DNA of 24,928 nt from Chara braunii (Eukaryota; Streptophyta; Charophyceae; Charales; Characeae). The notes below the pieces were generated by a model. The model ran no database searches and was not told the origin of the DNA. It saw nothing but the letters and a program-made list of their open reading frames with translations. The position numbers were made by a program, and so were the translations under genes. Positions 9,971 through 18,314 of the stretch are shown one piece after another. How positions within the stretch are numbered: position 1 is the first letter of the stretch; the number at the start of each line of letters is the position of its first letter. The stretch covers positions 200,782 through 225,709 of the forward strand of contig BFEA01000922.1 of assembly GCA_003427395.1 (NCBI GenBank). Direction: 5' to 3'.

Positions 9971-9984
9971 TCAAAATTAGGCCG

Positions 9985-10185
9985 GCGGTCTGACAGTCCT
10001 AGGGTCCCGACAAGTCCCCAGTCCCAGGGTGGTCCAGTAGGGTAGGCCGTAGGGTCTAGGGGTCCTAAACGTCGTAGGTCAATAGGTGTCGGTACCGAAG
10101 CGTCATAGGCCGGGAGGAGTCCGTCCGGTACCCGACAAGAAAAGTCCGGAAGAGTCCAGTCCGGTCTGACAGTCCCCAGTCCAAT
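9985..10185. other. GTCC-rich low-complexity island
   Basis: More than ten GTCC tetramers occur in 200 bases, and GGTCTGACAGTCC occurs twice (9987-9999 and 10163-10175), close to both ends of the island. CGACAAGTCCCC-like and CCCAGTCC phrases recur. It lies immediately beyond the 5' end of the LINE. No coding potential is visible. Confidence 0.6.
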
Positions 10186-10545
10186 TTTGCAGCATGTCCC
10201 AGGAAAGTGTGGAAGCTACTGGACCCTACCAGACGGACAAAACGTTTGCAGCAGGCAGGCCGCGGCTGACTGATACCGGTCTGAAGCAGGCCAAGCCAAG
10301 CCAAGCGAAGGGAAGCCAAGACCTATATGTAGCTGCTACAGTGCAGCGGTTCATCACTCGTTCAGTTGCAAGATGGGGAAGCGCTGCTGCTGCTTGTGCG
10401 TTAAGGCAACTTGGGCACTGTGCGCCTGAAGAAGGAGGCGCTTGTGCGATAATCCATAGCTAGGCTAGAGGTACAGCAGGAGGACGGTGACCATAGCCAC
10501 CAACGTGTAAGCTACTTGAGTGGGTGTATCGAGGGAGACAATGTA

Positions 10546-10548
<3 letters not shown>
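10186..10548 (+). other. LTR-like or promoter-like stretch, weak
   Basis: There is no convincing gene. A TATA-like CTATATG at 10323-10329 is followed by a GC-rich, CTG-repeating segment and then the (GA)n tract. This layout resembles the U3/R part of an LTR, but no TG...CA boundaries or partner LTR were found, so the call is tentative. Confidence 0.2.

Positions 10549-10630
<82 letters not shown>
10549..10630. repeat. (GA)41 microsatellite
   Basis: An uninterrupted GA dinucleotide run of 82 bases. Open frames of Arg-Glu or Ser-Leu repeats across it are artefacts of the repeat. Confidence 0.98.
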
Positions 10631-10633
<3 letters not shown>

Positions 10634-10979
10634 GAGATAAGCCATAGCCGCCACCTGATTGGGATCTGTTGTGTGTGTTTGTGTGCGGCAGGTCCGCCAG
10701 AGACCAATTCGTGTATATTGATAATAATAGTGGAGACGACATCTTCAAGTGTTGATTGTATCTCGATTCGGCTTCTCACGTGGGAACTGTCATGTGAATG
10801 TTCACTGATGTATGCGAGGTTGAGCTTGACGAGAGGGTGATGTGGAGGGCGAGGGGTGAGATAAGGAGGAGAAGATGGGAAATGGTGGAGAAAAGAGCAG
10901 TATGTTAATAAAAGATGAGTGAGGAGGAAAAGGTAGACGGAGAGAAAGAAGGTTAGCGAGGGAGAGAGGTAATACCCGA

Positions 10980-11027
10980 CTCTTGGGTGGCCAAGAGCAA
11001 TAAAATCACCAAGAAGCCCATTGGTGA
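10980..11027. repeat. Two adjacent 7-bp-stem hairpins
   Basis: CTCTTGG (10980-10986) pairs with CCAAGAG (10991-10997) over a 4-base loop, and TCACCAA (11006-11012) pairs with TTGGTGA (11021-11027) over an 8-base loop. The two stems are only 8 bases apart, with AATAAAA between them. No function is assigned. Confidence 0.5.
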
Positions 11028-11290
11028 AGGGGGGCCTGGATCTGCTGCAGAATCGCTATTGCAGTAGTTAGACACTGATCAGATCTTAGCAGAAAGTAAA
11101 AGAAATTCCAGGGTTGGCTGAGATCTGGATCAGTCACCCTGTCTCCACTGTAGAGCTTACCAGGGGTTTTTCAGATGCTGCCAAATGGCAGCCAATACCG
11201 GCACAACAAGGGGAGAGAGCACTGCTGCTGCTGCTGTGTGTGTGTTGGGGGGGGGGGCTATTGATTAACTTGCTGCCACATATGTTTTAC
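11028..11290. other. Unassigned stretch with (CTG)n, TG and G11 tracts
   Basis: Only simple repeats stand out: CTG units followed by TGTGTGTG and a G-run near 11225-11257. No gene or transposon domain is visible. Confidence 0.5.
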
Positions 11291-11295
11291 CACCA

Positions 11296-11385
11296 CAGTG
11301 GTATGGCCAGTGTGCTAACACACTGGTCACATGCGCACAAACCACGCACCTGCCCGGGTTCAAACCCTGGCAGGTACCGTTGAAA
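11296..11385 (+). other. tRNA-like sequence with A-box and B-box matches
   Basis: TGGCCAGTGTGCT at 11304-11316 resembles an internal A box, and GGTTCAAACC at 11357-11366 is a near-perfect B box. A T-arm can be drawn: CCGGG, loop TTCAAAC, CCTGG. The 53-base spacing would need a long variable arm (Leu or Ser type). The acceptor stem does not close, and the A-box region instead forms an 8-bp hairpin (CCAGTGTG/CACACTGG). It is probably a tRNA-derived relic or SINE head, not a working tRNA. Confidence 0.35.
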
Positions 11386-12075
11386 TCTTGATACACCAAT
11401 ATCAACATGCAGCCGTTGTCGAAGGGCGCGGCGTCTCGGCCCTCCGCTGTGTACCAGGCGCTACCTCTACAATGTGCCTAGCGTCCACTCACCTACGCTG
11501 CAGCGCGCCATTAGCCCACGGTTCTGGCAGACTCATTACTCTGTCGTGCTGTGGCCAGGTCCACTCAGAGAAGGTGCGGTGAAAAGACTAGAGTGGTGCG
11601 AGCTGAGACTCTCCCTAGTCGAGTTACGGTATGCATGCAGTGTGCTGCTGCCACTGTCAAGGCAAGGAAGGGACTTGAGGGTAGCGGCGCGAGAGCGGTG
11701 TTTTCTACAGCACATCGATCCCCTTTTTCCTAACCCTTAAGCAGCATTGGCCGGGGGGGGAGGCCGGTGTTCCGCTGCGCGCCGGAATCGGGTTGAAGTT
11801 TTGAGGCGGGCCGGCGGATGAAGGCGATCGACGGCGGGTGGGCGTGCAGACGGGTGTGCGTACCGAATTGTTCACAGCGGGCCAGAAAACGCGATAGCGC
11901 GCCCACAGGGCCCAACGGCGGCGGGCGTCGATACGAGGGAATATCTCGAAGCGCCCGCCGTCGGATAGCAAGAAAGTGTCGTTTTCTGTTTTTTCCCTTT
12001 TCTAATTTAGTTTTTGCTTTTTTTTTTTTCTTTTTTCTTGGGACGCGTTTCTCTTTTTTTCTTTTCTTCCGACAA
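11386..12075. other. Unassigned GC-rich stretch grading into T-rich DNA
   Basis: No protein family or RNA gene was recognised. The left part is CpG-rich with no long homologous frame. From about 11990 the sequence becomes T-rich (TTTTTCTTTT) and merges into the 51-bp minisatellite. Confidence 0.5.
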
Positions 12076-12228
12076 GTTTCTCTTTTTTTCGTTTTCGCAA
12101 GTTACCCCGGCGTCGGCGCTGACAGCGTTTCTCTTTTTTTCGTTTTCGCAAGTTTCCCTGGCGTCGGCGCTGACAGCGTTTCTCTTTTTTTCGTTTTTGC
12201 AAGTTTCCCCGGCGTCGGCGCTGACAAA
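12076..12228. repeat. 51-bp minisatellite, three copies
   Basis: GTTTCTCTTTTTTTCG begins at 12076, 12127 and 12178, an exact 51-base period. Each copy ends in GGCGTCGGCGCTGACA. Because 51 is divisible by three, several frames stay open and give 17-residue repeats on both strands; these are not evidence of a gene. A partial, diverged unit may precede the array at about 12030-12075. Confidence 0.95.
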
Positions 12229-12299
12229 AGGAAGCGGGGTGGCGGGTGCGTCGCAGGCAGTGACCCGCCTCTACCCTCAGACCCCCACCCCCGCCCCCC

Positions 12300-12843
12300 N
12301 NNNNNNNNNNNNNNNNNNNNNNNNNNNNNNNNNNNNNNNNNNNNNNNNNNNNNNNNNNNNNNNNNNNNNNNNNNNNNNNNNNNNNNNNNNNNNNNNNNNN
12401 NNNNNNNNNNNNNNNNNNNNNNNNNNNNNNNNNNNNNNNNNNNNNNNNNNNNNNNNNNNNNNNNNNNNNNNNNNNNNNNNNNNNNNNNNNNNNNNNNNNN
12501 NNNNNNNNNNNNNNNNNNNNNNNNNNNNNNNNNNNNNNNNNNNNNNNNNNNNNNNNNNNNNNNNNNNNNNNNNNNNNNNNNNNNNNNNNNNNNNNNNNNN
12601 NNNNNNNNNNNNNNNNNNNNNNNNNNNNNNNNNNNNNNNNNNNNNNNNNNNNNNNNNNNNNNNNNNNNNNNNNNNNNNNNNNNNNNNNNNNNNNNNNNNN
12701 NNNNNNNNNNNNNNNNNNNNNNNNNNNNNNNNNNNNNNNNNNNNNNNNNNNNNNNNNNNNNNNNNNNNNNNNNNNNNNNNNNNNNNNNNNNNNNNNNNNN
12801 NNNNNNNNNNNNNNNNNNNNNNNNNNNNNNNNNNNNNNNNNNN
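12300..12843. other. Assembly gap (544 N)
   Basis: The run of N is bordered on the left by C-rich CCCCCACCCCCGCCCCCC and on the right by a CCCACC/CACACG repeat. The gap therefore probably falls in a simple-sequence tract that failed to assemble, and the true length is unknown. Long frames reported across it are meaningless. Confidence 0.99.
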
Positions 12844-12906
12844 CCCACCCACACGCACACGCACACGCACACCCACCCCACCCCACCCCACACACACACA
12901 CATGCA
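12844..12906. repeat. CA/CCCA-rich simple repeat
   Basis: Runs of CACACG, CCCACC and (CA)n directly follow the gap and form the visible right flank of the unassembled repeat. Confidence 0.9.
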
Positions 12907-13160
12907 CACCCGTATTCGACCCAGCGATAGGGTAGAGGCAGCCATAGCTGCCATAGCTGTAGTTAGTGAGAACTGTGTGTGTGTGTATATGCGAGTGTTC
13001 AGAGTGACGCGTGTGGGATATCCAGGGTGATCCAGTGTGTGTGAACAGTGCGTTGTTTGGGCACTGAGTCGCCATGGCCGGTTGAAAGTGAGCTCGTATC
13101 TGGAAGCCATATCTCTGAGTTTTGAGTGGGCGCATGTCGCCAGTTTGCTGTGCTGATTGC

Positions 13161-13356
13161 AAGGGCCCTGTTTTAGGCTGAAACGACACAGGGCCTGTAG
13201 GCCCTTGTTTTCAGGCTTTCAGGCTGAAATGACACAGGGCCTGTAGGCCCTTGTTTTCAGGCTTTTAGGCTGAAAACGACACAGGGCCTGTAGGCCCTTG
13301 TTTTCAGGCTTTTAGGCTGAAAACAACACAGGGCCTGAAAATGGCCCTCGTTTCAG
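13161..13356. repeat. 46-47-bp tandem repeat with an internal hairpin, about four copies
   Basis: GACACAGGGCCTG recurs at 13185, 13231 and 13278, with a diverged copy at 13325, giving periods of 46, 47 and 47. Most units contain AGGGCCT-GT-AGGCCCT, a perfect 7-bp stem with a 2-base centre, then TTGTTTTCAGGCTTTTAGGCTGAAA. The last unit replaces the hairpin with AGGGCCTGAAAATGGCCCT. There are no unique spacers, so it is a satellite and not a CRISPR array. Confidence 0.93.
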
Positions 13357-13770
13357 GTGCAGCATGTTGCAGGCGCAGCATCTAACAAGCGCCTCGGCCC
13401 TGACTATCAAGGGTGGGCGGGGGCCAGTAGCTTCTGGGGCAGATGCGTGGTGTCGGCTGGTGTGCACTGGGCGCAGGGTGCGTGGGGCGACATGGAGAGG
13501 GCGGCGATGGCAACGTTCCTGTTGTCACTCCGATGCGCCTCGTCGTGCTCCCGTAGTGTCGATGTCTATCCACCAGGGTGGTCTGGGTGGAGGCCGGGAC
13601 AGTTCCTGCTCCGACACCAGCGTAACGGGATCTGCCGGGAACTGCCTGGGTGGCAGATCCCGTACTGTTGACATGGAGGAGGAAGGAGGTGGAGATGGAG
13701 ACAGACAAAGGACACAACATCACCACCGACTGACTCACACATTGCAATGTACTCCAAAACACGTACGATG

Positions 13771-13947
13771 ACCCAAGAGCCTAGCTCAGTGGGTACACCC
13801 ATGAACTGTTGAAATACAGACCTGTGTTCGAATCGAGATGATGGAACTTGACAAGCGAAACCAACTCCTAATGAATTGCTTGGGGCCGGTCAGCTCAATG
13901 ATAATATCTCAAGGCCGTCGCCCTTTAAAAAAAAAAAAAAAAAAAAA
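13771..13947 (+). mobile_element. tRNA-derived SINE with poly(A) tail
   Basis: The head has a clear A box, TAGCTCAGTGGG at 13782-13793, and a B box, GTTCGAATC at 13826-13834. They start 44 bases apart, as in a tRNA. A body of about 90 bases follows and ends in CCGTCGCCCTTT, then a poly(A) run from 13927 to 13947. The flanks AAAACACGTACGATG (13756-13770) and AAAACACGAATGATG (13944-13958) match at 13 of 15 positions and look like a target-site duplication, with its first A residues merged into the tail. SINEs are transcribed by RNA polymerase III from these boxes and mobilised by LINE machinery. A LINE family with a trinucleotide tail is present nearby, but the tail types differ. Confidence 0.75.
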
Positions 13948-13959
13948 CACGAATGATGT

Positions 13960-15257
13960 AGAATGAAATATGAAAACAGACTGCAGCCGGAGTATACTCC
14001 CAGCGGACGGACTGGACTGCCCAAACGGTACGACAGCAGTACCATAGAAATGAATTTACGGCCTGTGAGATCAGGTGGACGGCCTGGTCCTGCAGGCGGA
14101 AAAGGCACTAGGCCAAATAACCCCGGCTGTAGGCCAGGGTGAAGAGAGTCCCGCTGCAATGGGTGTGTGATCACCTCCTGCTCTACACCACAAACGTGTC
14201 CAGCCTGCACTCCCTTTTACTCCTTGTGGTTTTGATATCTGGTGATTATAAATAGGACACACACACAAACATACAAATATGCAAACATTATTCATAGAAA
14301 AATATAAGTGTATATGTCAACTGTGCTCAAGGGATTGGCCACATCTTCTGTGATGATCATTATGCAGGTCCAACTGAAGCCTCCACCAAAGAACCCCAGG
14401 TACAGACGGGTGAAGGCTACAATTGACAGGTGAGCTACTCCATCCCGAAGTAATGGTGGATGCGTCTTATCTTACTGTACCACTGTATCTCAGTTCTCGA
14501 AGTGTCTTCCCCATCACCCATGTATCATGTCTGAGATTCTTGAATCACGTCTGTCTAGGCTCCAGAATGTACCGGCATTATTCAGTTTTCTGAAGTGTGT
14601 CTCTGTGGAGCCACATGTCATTTTTTTAGTTCATCAAAACATATCTGCTCAAACACCCACATAACTTCCAAGTTGTCTACCAAATCGGCTGGGATTTCTC
14701 AAAGCATATCTGTCCAGGTACCCAGACTGCACTAATCTACCCTTGTTGGAAAAACAAAATATGAACCCTGGTGTCTGGTAGCAGCCTGTTACCCCAGGGT
14801 GGCCCTGGAGATGCCGGCCCTCCAATGTACGCCAGTCTTTTCAAGCATCTATTTTTTGGCTATTGGAAGGCCCCATTGGTGCTATGGTTGCACTAAGTTA
14901 GCATAACCTTGGTGATGTTGCTAACATGGTTCATGCTTTCTCAGCACAAACTGACCACCAGAAGGGCCTGACCTTCAGTTTCTTGAAGCATGTGCTTCCA
15001 AGCATGTCTGCCCACCCACACATATTCCAAGTTGTCTGTGGTGAGCTCAAATGGGTTGATATGATAAGCCTACCGTGAAGAAACCAGTAATCAGTTTGCA
15101 ATACCCAAATGTGTGGGTTGATGCAAGCGTCAATAGTAGTGAAGTTATTAAACATGACAAAAGCTCACTCCGAGAGTACACAATGTTATTCCCTCGAACA
15201 TAGCACTTTAGTATCATCACTGTACTCAGGCTAGGACAGAGCCAGTATACGTTCGTA
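13960..15257. other. Unassigned stretch
   Basis: I see no gene, RNA or recognisable transposon domain. A short CA run lies near 14258. Composition is moderate and frames are short. Confidence 0.5.
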
Positions 15258-15400
15258 CTGGTTCATATGAATACAACAGAGGGATTCCTCTCTGTGCTGG
15301 TTCATATGAATAGAACAGAGGGATTTACGTTAGGGGAATAAGGCAGTACTCCTCTCCGAGCTGGTTCAAAACTTCATATGAATAGAACAGAGGGATTCCT
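15258..15400. repeat. Three dispersed copies of a roughly 30-bp unit
   Basis: CTGGTTCATATGAATA, followed by AACAGAGGGATT, occurs at 15258-15286 and 15297-15325. A third copy at 15361-15400 carries an insertion (AAACTT) within the motif. The second and third copies are separated by about 35 unrelated bases. Confidence 0.85.
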
Positions 15401-16298
15401 AGTGCTATGACTGCTCTCGGAGAGGACTTGCTGAGATTGCTCCACAATTGGAAAGGAAAAAAACAAAGTACACCGTAACTGCGGAAGCTGCTCAGCTTCA
15501 GGATGAATGCTTCAGAGTAGTTGCACCTGTGCTAGTGGCCTCGCTTTGAGACTCTGCCTGCGTCAACGCAAATGAACTAAAAGACATTCTTCTGAAGCAC
15601 TCTGCATTGTACAAGAACCTCAGCCAGCATGCCACTGCTGGTGCCTAGGATTGATGCAAAGGGCATTCTATATATGTTCTCAAGTTGGTAGCGGTGCAGC
15701 CGACCAGTTGAAAAACAAAAGCAAAACTTATGAGCTAAGGATGAGGTTGTTTACGCGTCACATCATCTTGTCCATTTGAGTATTGCCAAGAGGAAAACGT
15801 GCTGACCTGCACAGGTTACTGGTTTTGAAAGCCGATGTATTAATCCACCAGTACATCTGTTGACCTTCGCATTCTTGACACTACAGGGGCGGGATACCCG
15901 ACCAAACTTTCTTTTTTTCCCCCTTCAAAACCCGGACTGAACTTTTGCTTACTTCCGTATGGCAAGTTTCTCCGAAATGCCCGAATTGGCCCAGAAGGTA
16001 GAAGATTGCTACAGGGGGCAGGATCAAGGATAGGCCTCCGTCGCCTGTAGGTACAGCCTGACGTAGAGTGATACCCGCTCGGGTACCTCCCTTCTCTGAG
16101 TTCATTTTACATGGTTTTTGGAAACGGGTCACAAGATGTGAAAGGCCTTCCACGATTCAGACCCCAAATTCGGATCTCAGGGTCAGATGCCCTGGTCAAG
16201 AAAAGGCTGAGTTCGTCAAACTCAGAAAAGTCACAGTCGGGTACCTCAGCAGTCTGGTCCAACAGGCACCCAGCAAACTGTCACATCTCAGGGACAAG
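15401..16298. other. Unassigned stretch with small inverted repeats
   Basis: There is no convincing gene. GATACCCGCTCGGGTACC near 16070-16088 is partly palindromic, and CTGAGTT/AACTCAG near 16208-16227 forms a small hairpin. A C-run and T-run lie near 15909-15926. Confidence 0.45.
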
Positions 16299-16500
16299 AG
16301 TCACGTTTCATAATAAAAAGCCATTTTGAAGAGTCACATCCCACGAGTGAAAAGGCAGATTCACAAGCAAGAGTCATGTCTCAAAGGCAGGAGTCACGTC
16401 TCATAATGAAAAATCATATTGAAGAGTCACATCCCACGAGTAAAAGGGTAGTTCCGCAGGCAAAAGTTGTGTTCCAGAGGCAGGAGTCACAGTCTACAGT
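16299..16500. repeat. 93-bp tandem repeat, about 2.2 copies, rich in GAGTCAC
   Basis: AGTCACGTYTCATAATRAAAA begins at 16299 and 16392, and AGTCACAGTCTACAG begins a third, diverged unit at 16485. Each full unit also contains GAAGAGTCACATCCCACGAGT and AAAGGCAGG or GAGGCAGG. The short motif AGTCAY recurs beyond the array to about 16545. Confidence 0.88.
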
Positions 16501-17570
16501 CAAAAGTCATGTTCACAACTTCACAAGTGAAAAGTCATGACTCAAAGGCCCAAGCAGCAGCAGACCAAAGGAAATTCGGGAAGGTTCCAGGCCTTGGCAT
16601 TCAGAAGCAGACAGGCCGTGGGGATGTGGTACCGGAACCAGCCAGGTCCCAGAAAGCAGAGGCTGGCAGGAGTTGAAGAGAAGACTACAAAAGGACTGGC
16701 CAGCCTACCATTCGGGGAGAGGGCTCATTCACAAGAAGTGTGGAAGTGCTGGTGCACTTGTGCGCTGAAGTGAGGAGCAGAGCGCTGAAGACAGAGTGCT
16801 GCACTAAGTGAGGGGGAGAGAGGAAGATAGCGCTGGCAGGGAGAAGGCAGCCATAGCTGCACCAGTGCAGAAGAGTTAGTGCTAGTTGTTAGTAGTAGAC
16901 TCCAGAGGGGTTAGTAGAGTTGACAGTGGGTGTATTCAGAGTAGATCCTCGAATAGAAGTTAGAAGTTAGTGAGTGTGCATGCATGAAGGGAGAGAAGAC
17001 ACAGCGAGACATAGCTAAGGAGAAGACCAGCAAGGTGGAGAGTTACATAAGAGAGAAGAGCAGAGGGGAAGAGATTCTTACCTGAGAGCTTATGCTGATT
17101 ATTGGTTACCTTTGGCACGCGCTGATGAGCGCTGGTGATTTGAACTCTTATTGCTCTTGTAATACTTTCTGGAAGTGATAAGCTGCGCTACCTGGTCTTA
17201 ATCTCTCTGGTCTCCAGTGTGAATTTCGTGTGTACACATACATGGATGTGGTGTGAATATGTGCGCTCACTGGTGTTGAACTAGGAGGTTCATTGCAGAT
17301 GAATGTAAGGCCTAGATAATGGAAGAGTACACATATGCCCATGGAAGGGCCCCTCTACATGTGGGACTGAAACCTTCTACAGAAGAAACTGAAGGTATCG
17401 GCCAGCACTGACAGAAAAATATCCCTGGCGACGCAACAAGACAAATATGACACACGTAATCATCATCTTGGGAAGACTAGAAAGATCGCACGCGGCGATC
17501 TCGGCGCAATGGACTCCCTTCGGCAGGTCTGCAGAACGGTGTGCAGGTATGGTTTTCTGCAAATATTAAT
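16501..17570. other. Unassigned stretch
   Basis: No gene or transposon domain was recognised. GGCAGCCATAGCTGC at 16846-16860 is shared with other LTR-like places in the window. The rest is GA-rich (16980-17080) and then mixed sequence without long homologous frames. Confidence 0.4.
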
Positions 17571-17583
17571 TTATGGAAAATAT

Positions 17584-17905
17584 ATGGCAGGTTTTACTTT
17601 TGTGCCAAATTTGTGGTGAAAAAAAAAAAAAAAAAAAAAAGACAACGCTGTGGTCCATCTGGAGGGAAAGGTGCTGCAGAACCATTGAGGGACTCTCAAC
17701 TCCAAGGGAGAAGGTATGGGCGGAGACAAGGACCCTGATTCAGGCGGAGATTCTTTGCAAGTGGCATAAGACAAGACAATCCATGCCGGATGACAAAGAG
17801 CAACAGAAGAGAACCAAGGCAAATTTCACTAAGGTGTGGTTTGCAAGGGGCAAAGTGGTAGAGGTAATCGACTCTCGCATACGGTGGAAAGACTGGCACA
17901 ATTAG
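17584..17905 (+). pseudogene. LINE ORF2 C-terminal fragment
   Basis: The frame reads WQVLLLCQI, then a poly-lysine run from an internal poly(A) tract (about 17620-17640), then TTLWSIWRERCCRTIEG and a charged helical tail, ending in TAG at 17903-17905. It aligns with LALWVIWKGKCTQTIEG and the following tail of the first LINE copy. The poly(A) tract lies inside coding sequence and has no counterpart in the other copy, so it is probably a later expansion or an insertion scar. No RT core or zinc knuckle is present. Confidence 0.8.
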
Positions 17906-18301
17906 AAGCAGGGAGGAGAAAGCAGAGTTCCCAGCCAGCAGAAGGACTAGCTTCATCACAGGTCACATAATGTTGGAGGGCGTAATCCGATGTTGAATCT
18001 TCAGTGGCTTCTTTTACCTTTCTTGATTTTTATTATTTATCTGACAGGTCATGCAGTTGACCTGAGAGGAAAGGAGGAAGTAAGGCAAGCTGACAGCCAA
18101 TTCTCCACGATGTTGGAGTAATCAATGCTGGTCAGGGATCCTCCGGCCGGACGGAAGGAAGTGTGAGTGGGTTTCATGATGTAATGTTTTGTTCTGACTT
18201 GCCAGTGGAATAGGAACCGGACTGATGCTCCCCAGAATGGAAATGGAGCCGGGGCCATAAGGACCTGTTTTATTTATTAAAAATAATAATAATAGTAAAA
18301 A
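17584..18301 (+). mobile_element. 5'-truncated LINE 3' end, flanked by a 13-bp target-site duplication
   Basis: The insert carries the C-terminal 100 or so residues of the same LINE protein found at 6-10 kb on the other strand, then 3' UTR, then an AATAATAATAAT-rich tail. Its 3' UTR is clearly homologous to that of the first copy: CCATAAGGACCTGT at 18255-18268 matches, in reverse, ACAGGTCCTTATGG at 5975-5988, and similarity runs for about 200 bases. TTATGGAAAATAT occurs at 17571-17583 and again at 18302-18314, directly bordering both ends. This is the expected footprint of target-primed reverse transcription with 5' truncation. Confidence 0.88.
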
Positions 18302-18314
18302 TTATGGAAAATAT

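Larger units (their letters stand above)
5922..9980 (-). mobile_element. 5'-truncated L1-type LINE, minus strand
   Basis: Reading the minus strand from about 9980 down: a post-endonuclease segment (GQGSFRLNNSLL), a reverse transcriptase with FADD, a thumb and linker region, a C-terminal zinc knuckle of zf-RVT type, about 410 bases of 3' UTR and an (AAT)n tail. The apurinic endonuclease and ORF1 are absent, so the copy is 5'-truncated near 9980, as is common after incomplete target-primed reverse transcription. The coding region is split over three frames. The sequence directly left of the tail (GAGAGGAAT) is not repeated near 9980, so I see no target-site duplication. Confidence 0.88.

Noticed and set aside
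10460-10840. Arg-Glu and Ser-Leu repeat proteins
   Set aside because: These are translations of the (GA)n microsatellite.
11818-13189. Very long open frames across the N run
   Set aside because: They are open only because N is translated as unknown residues; the flanks are simple repeats.
13161-13356. CRISPR-like array
   Set aside because: Units are directly contiguous at 46-47 bases without unique spacers, and the context is eukaryotic.
14931-16153. Short frames in the unassigned central region
   Set aside because: Lengths under 100 codons, no recognisable motif, and no homologous continuation in neighbouring frames.
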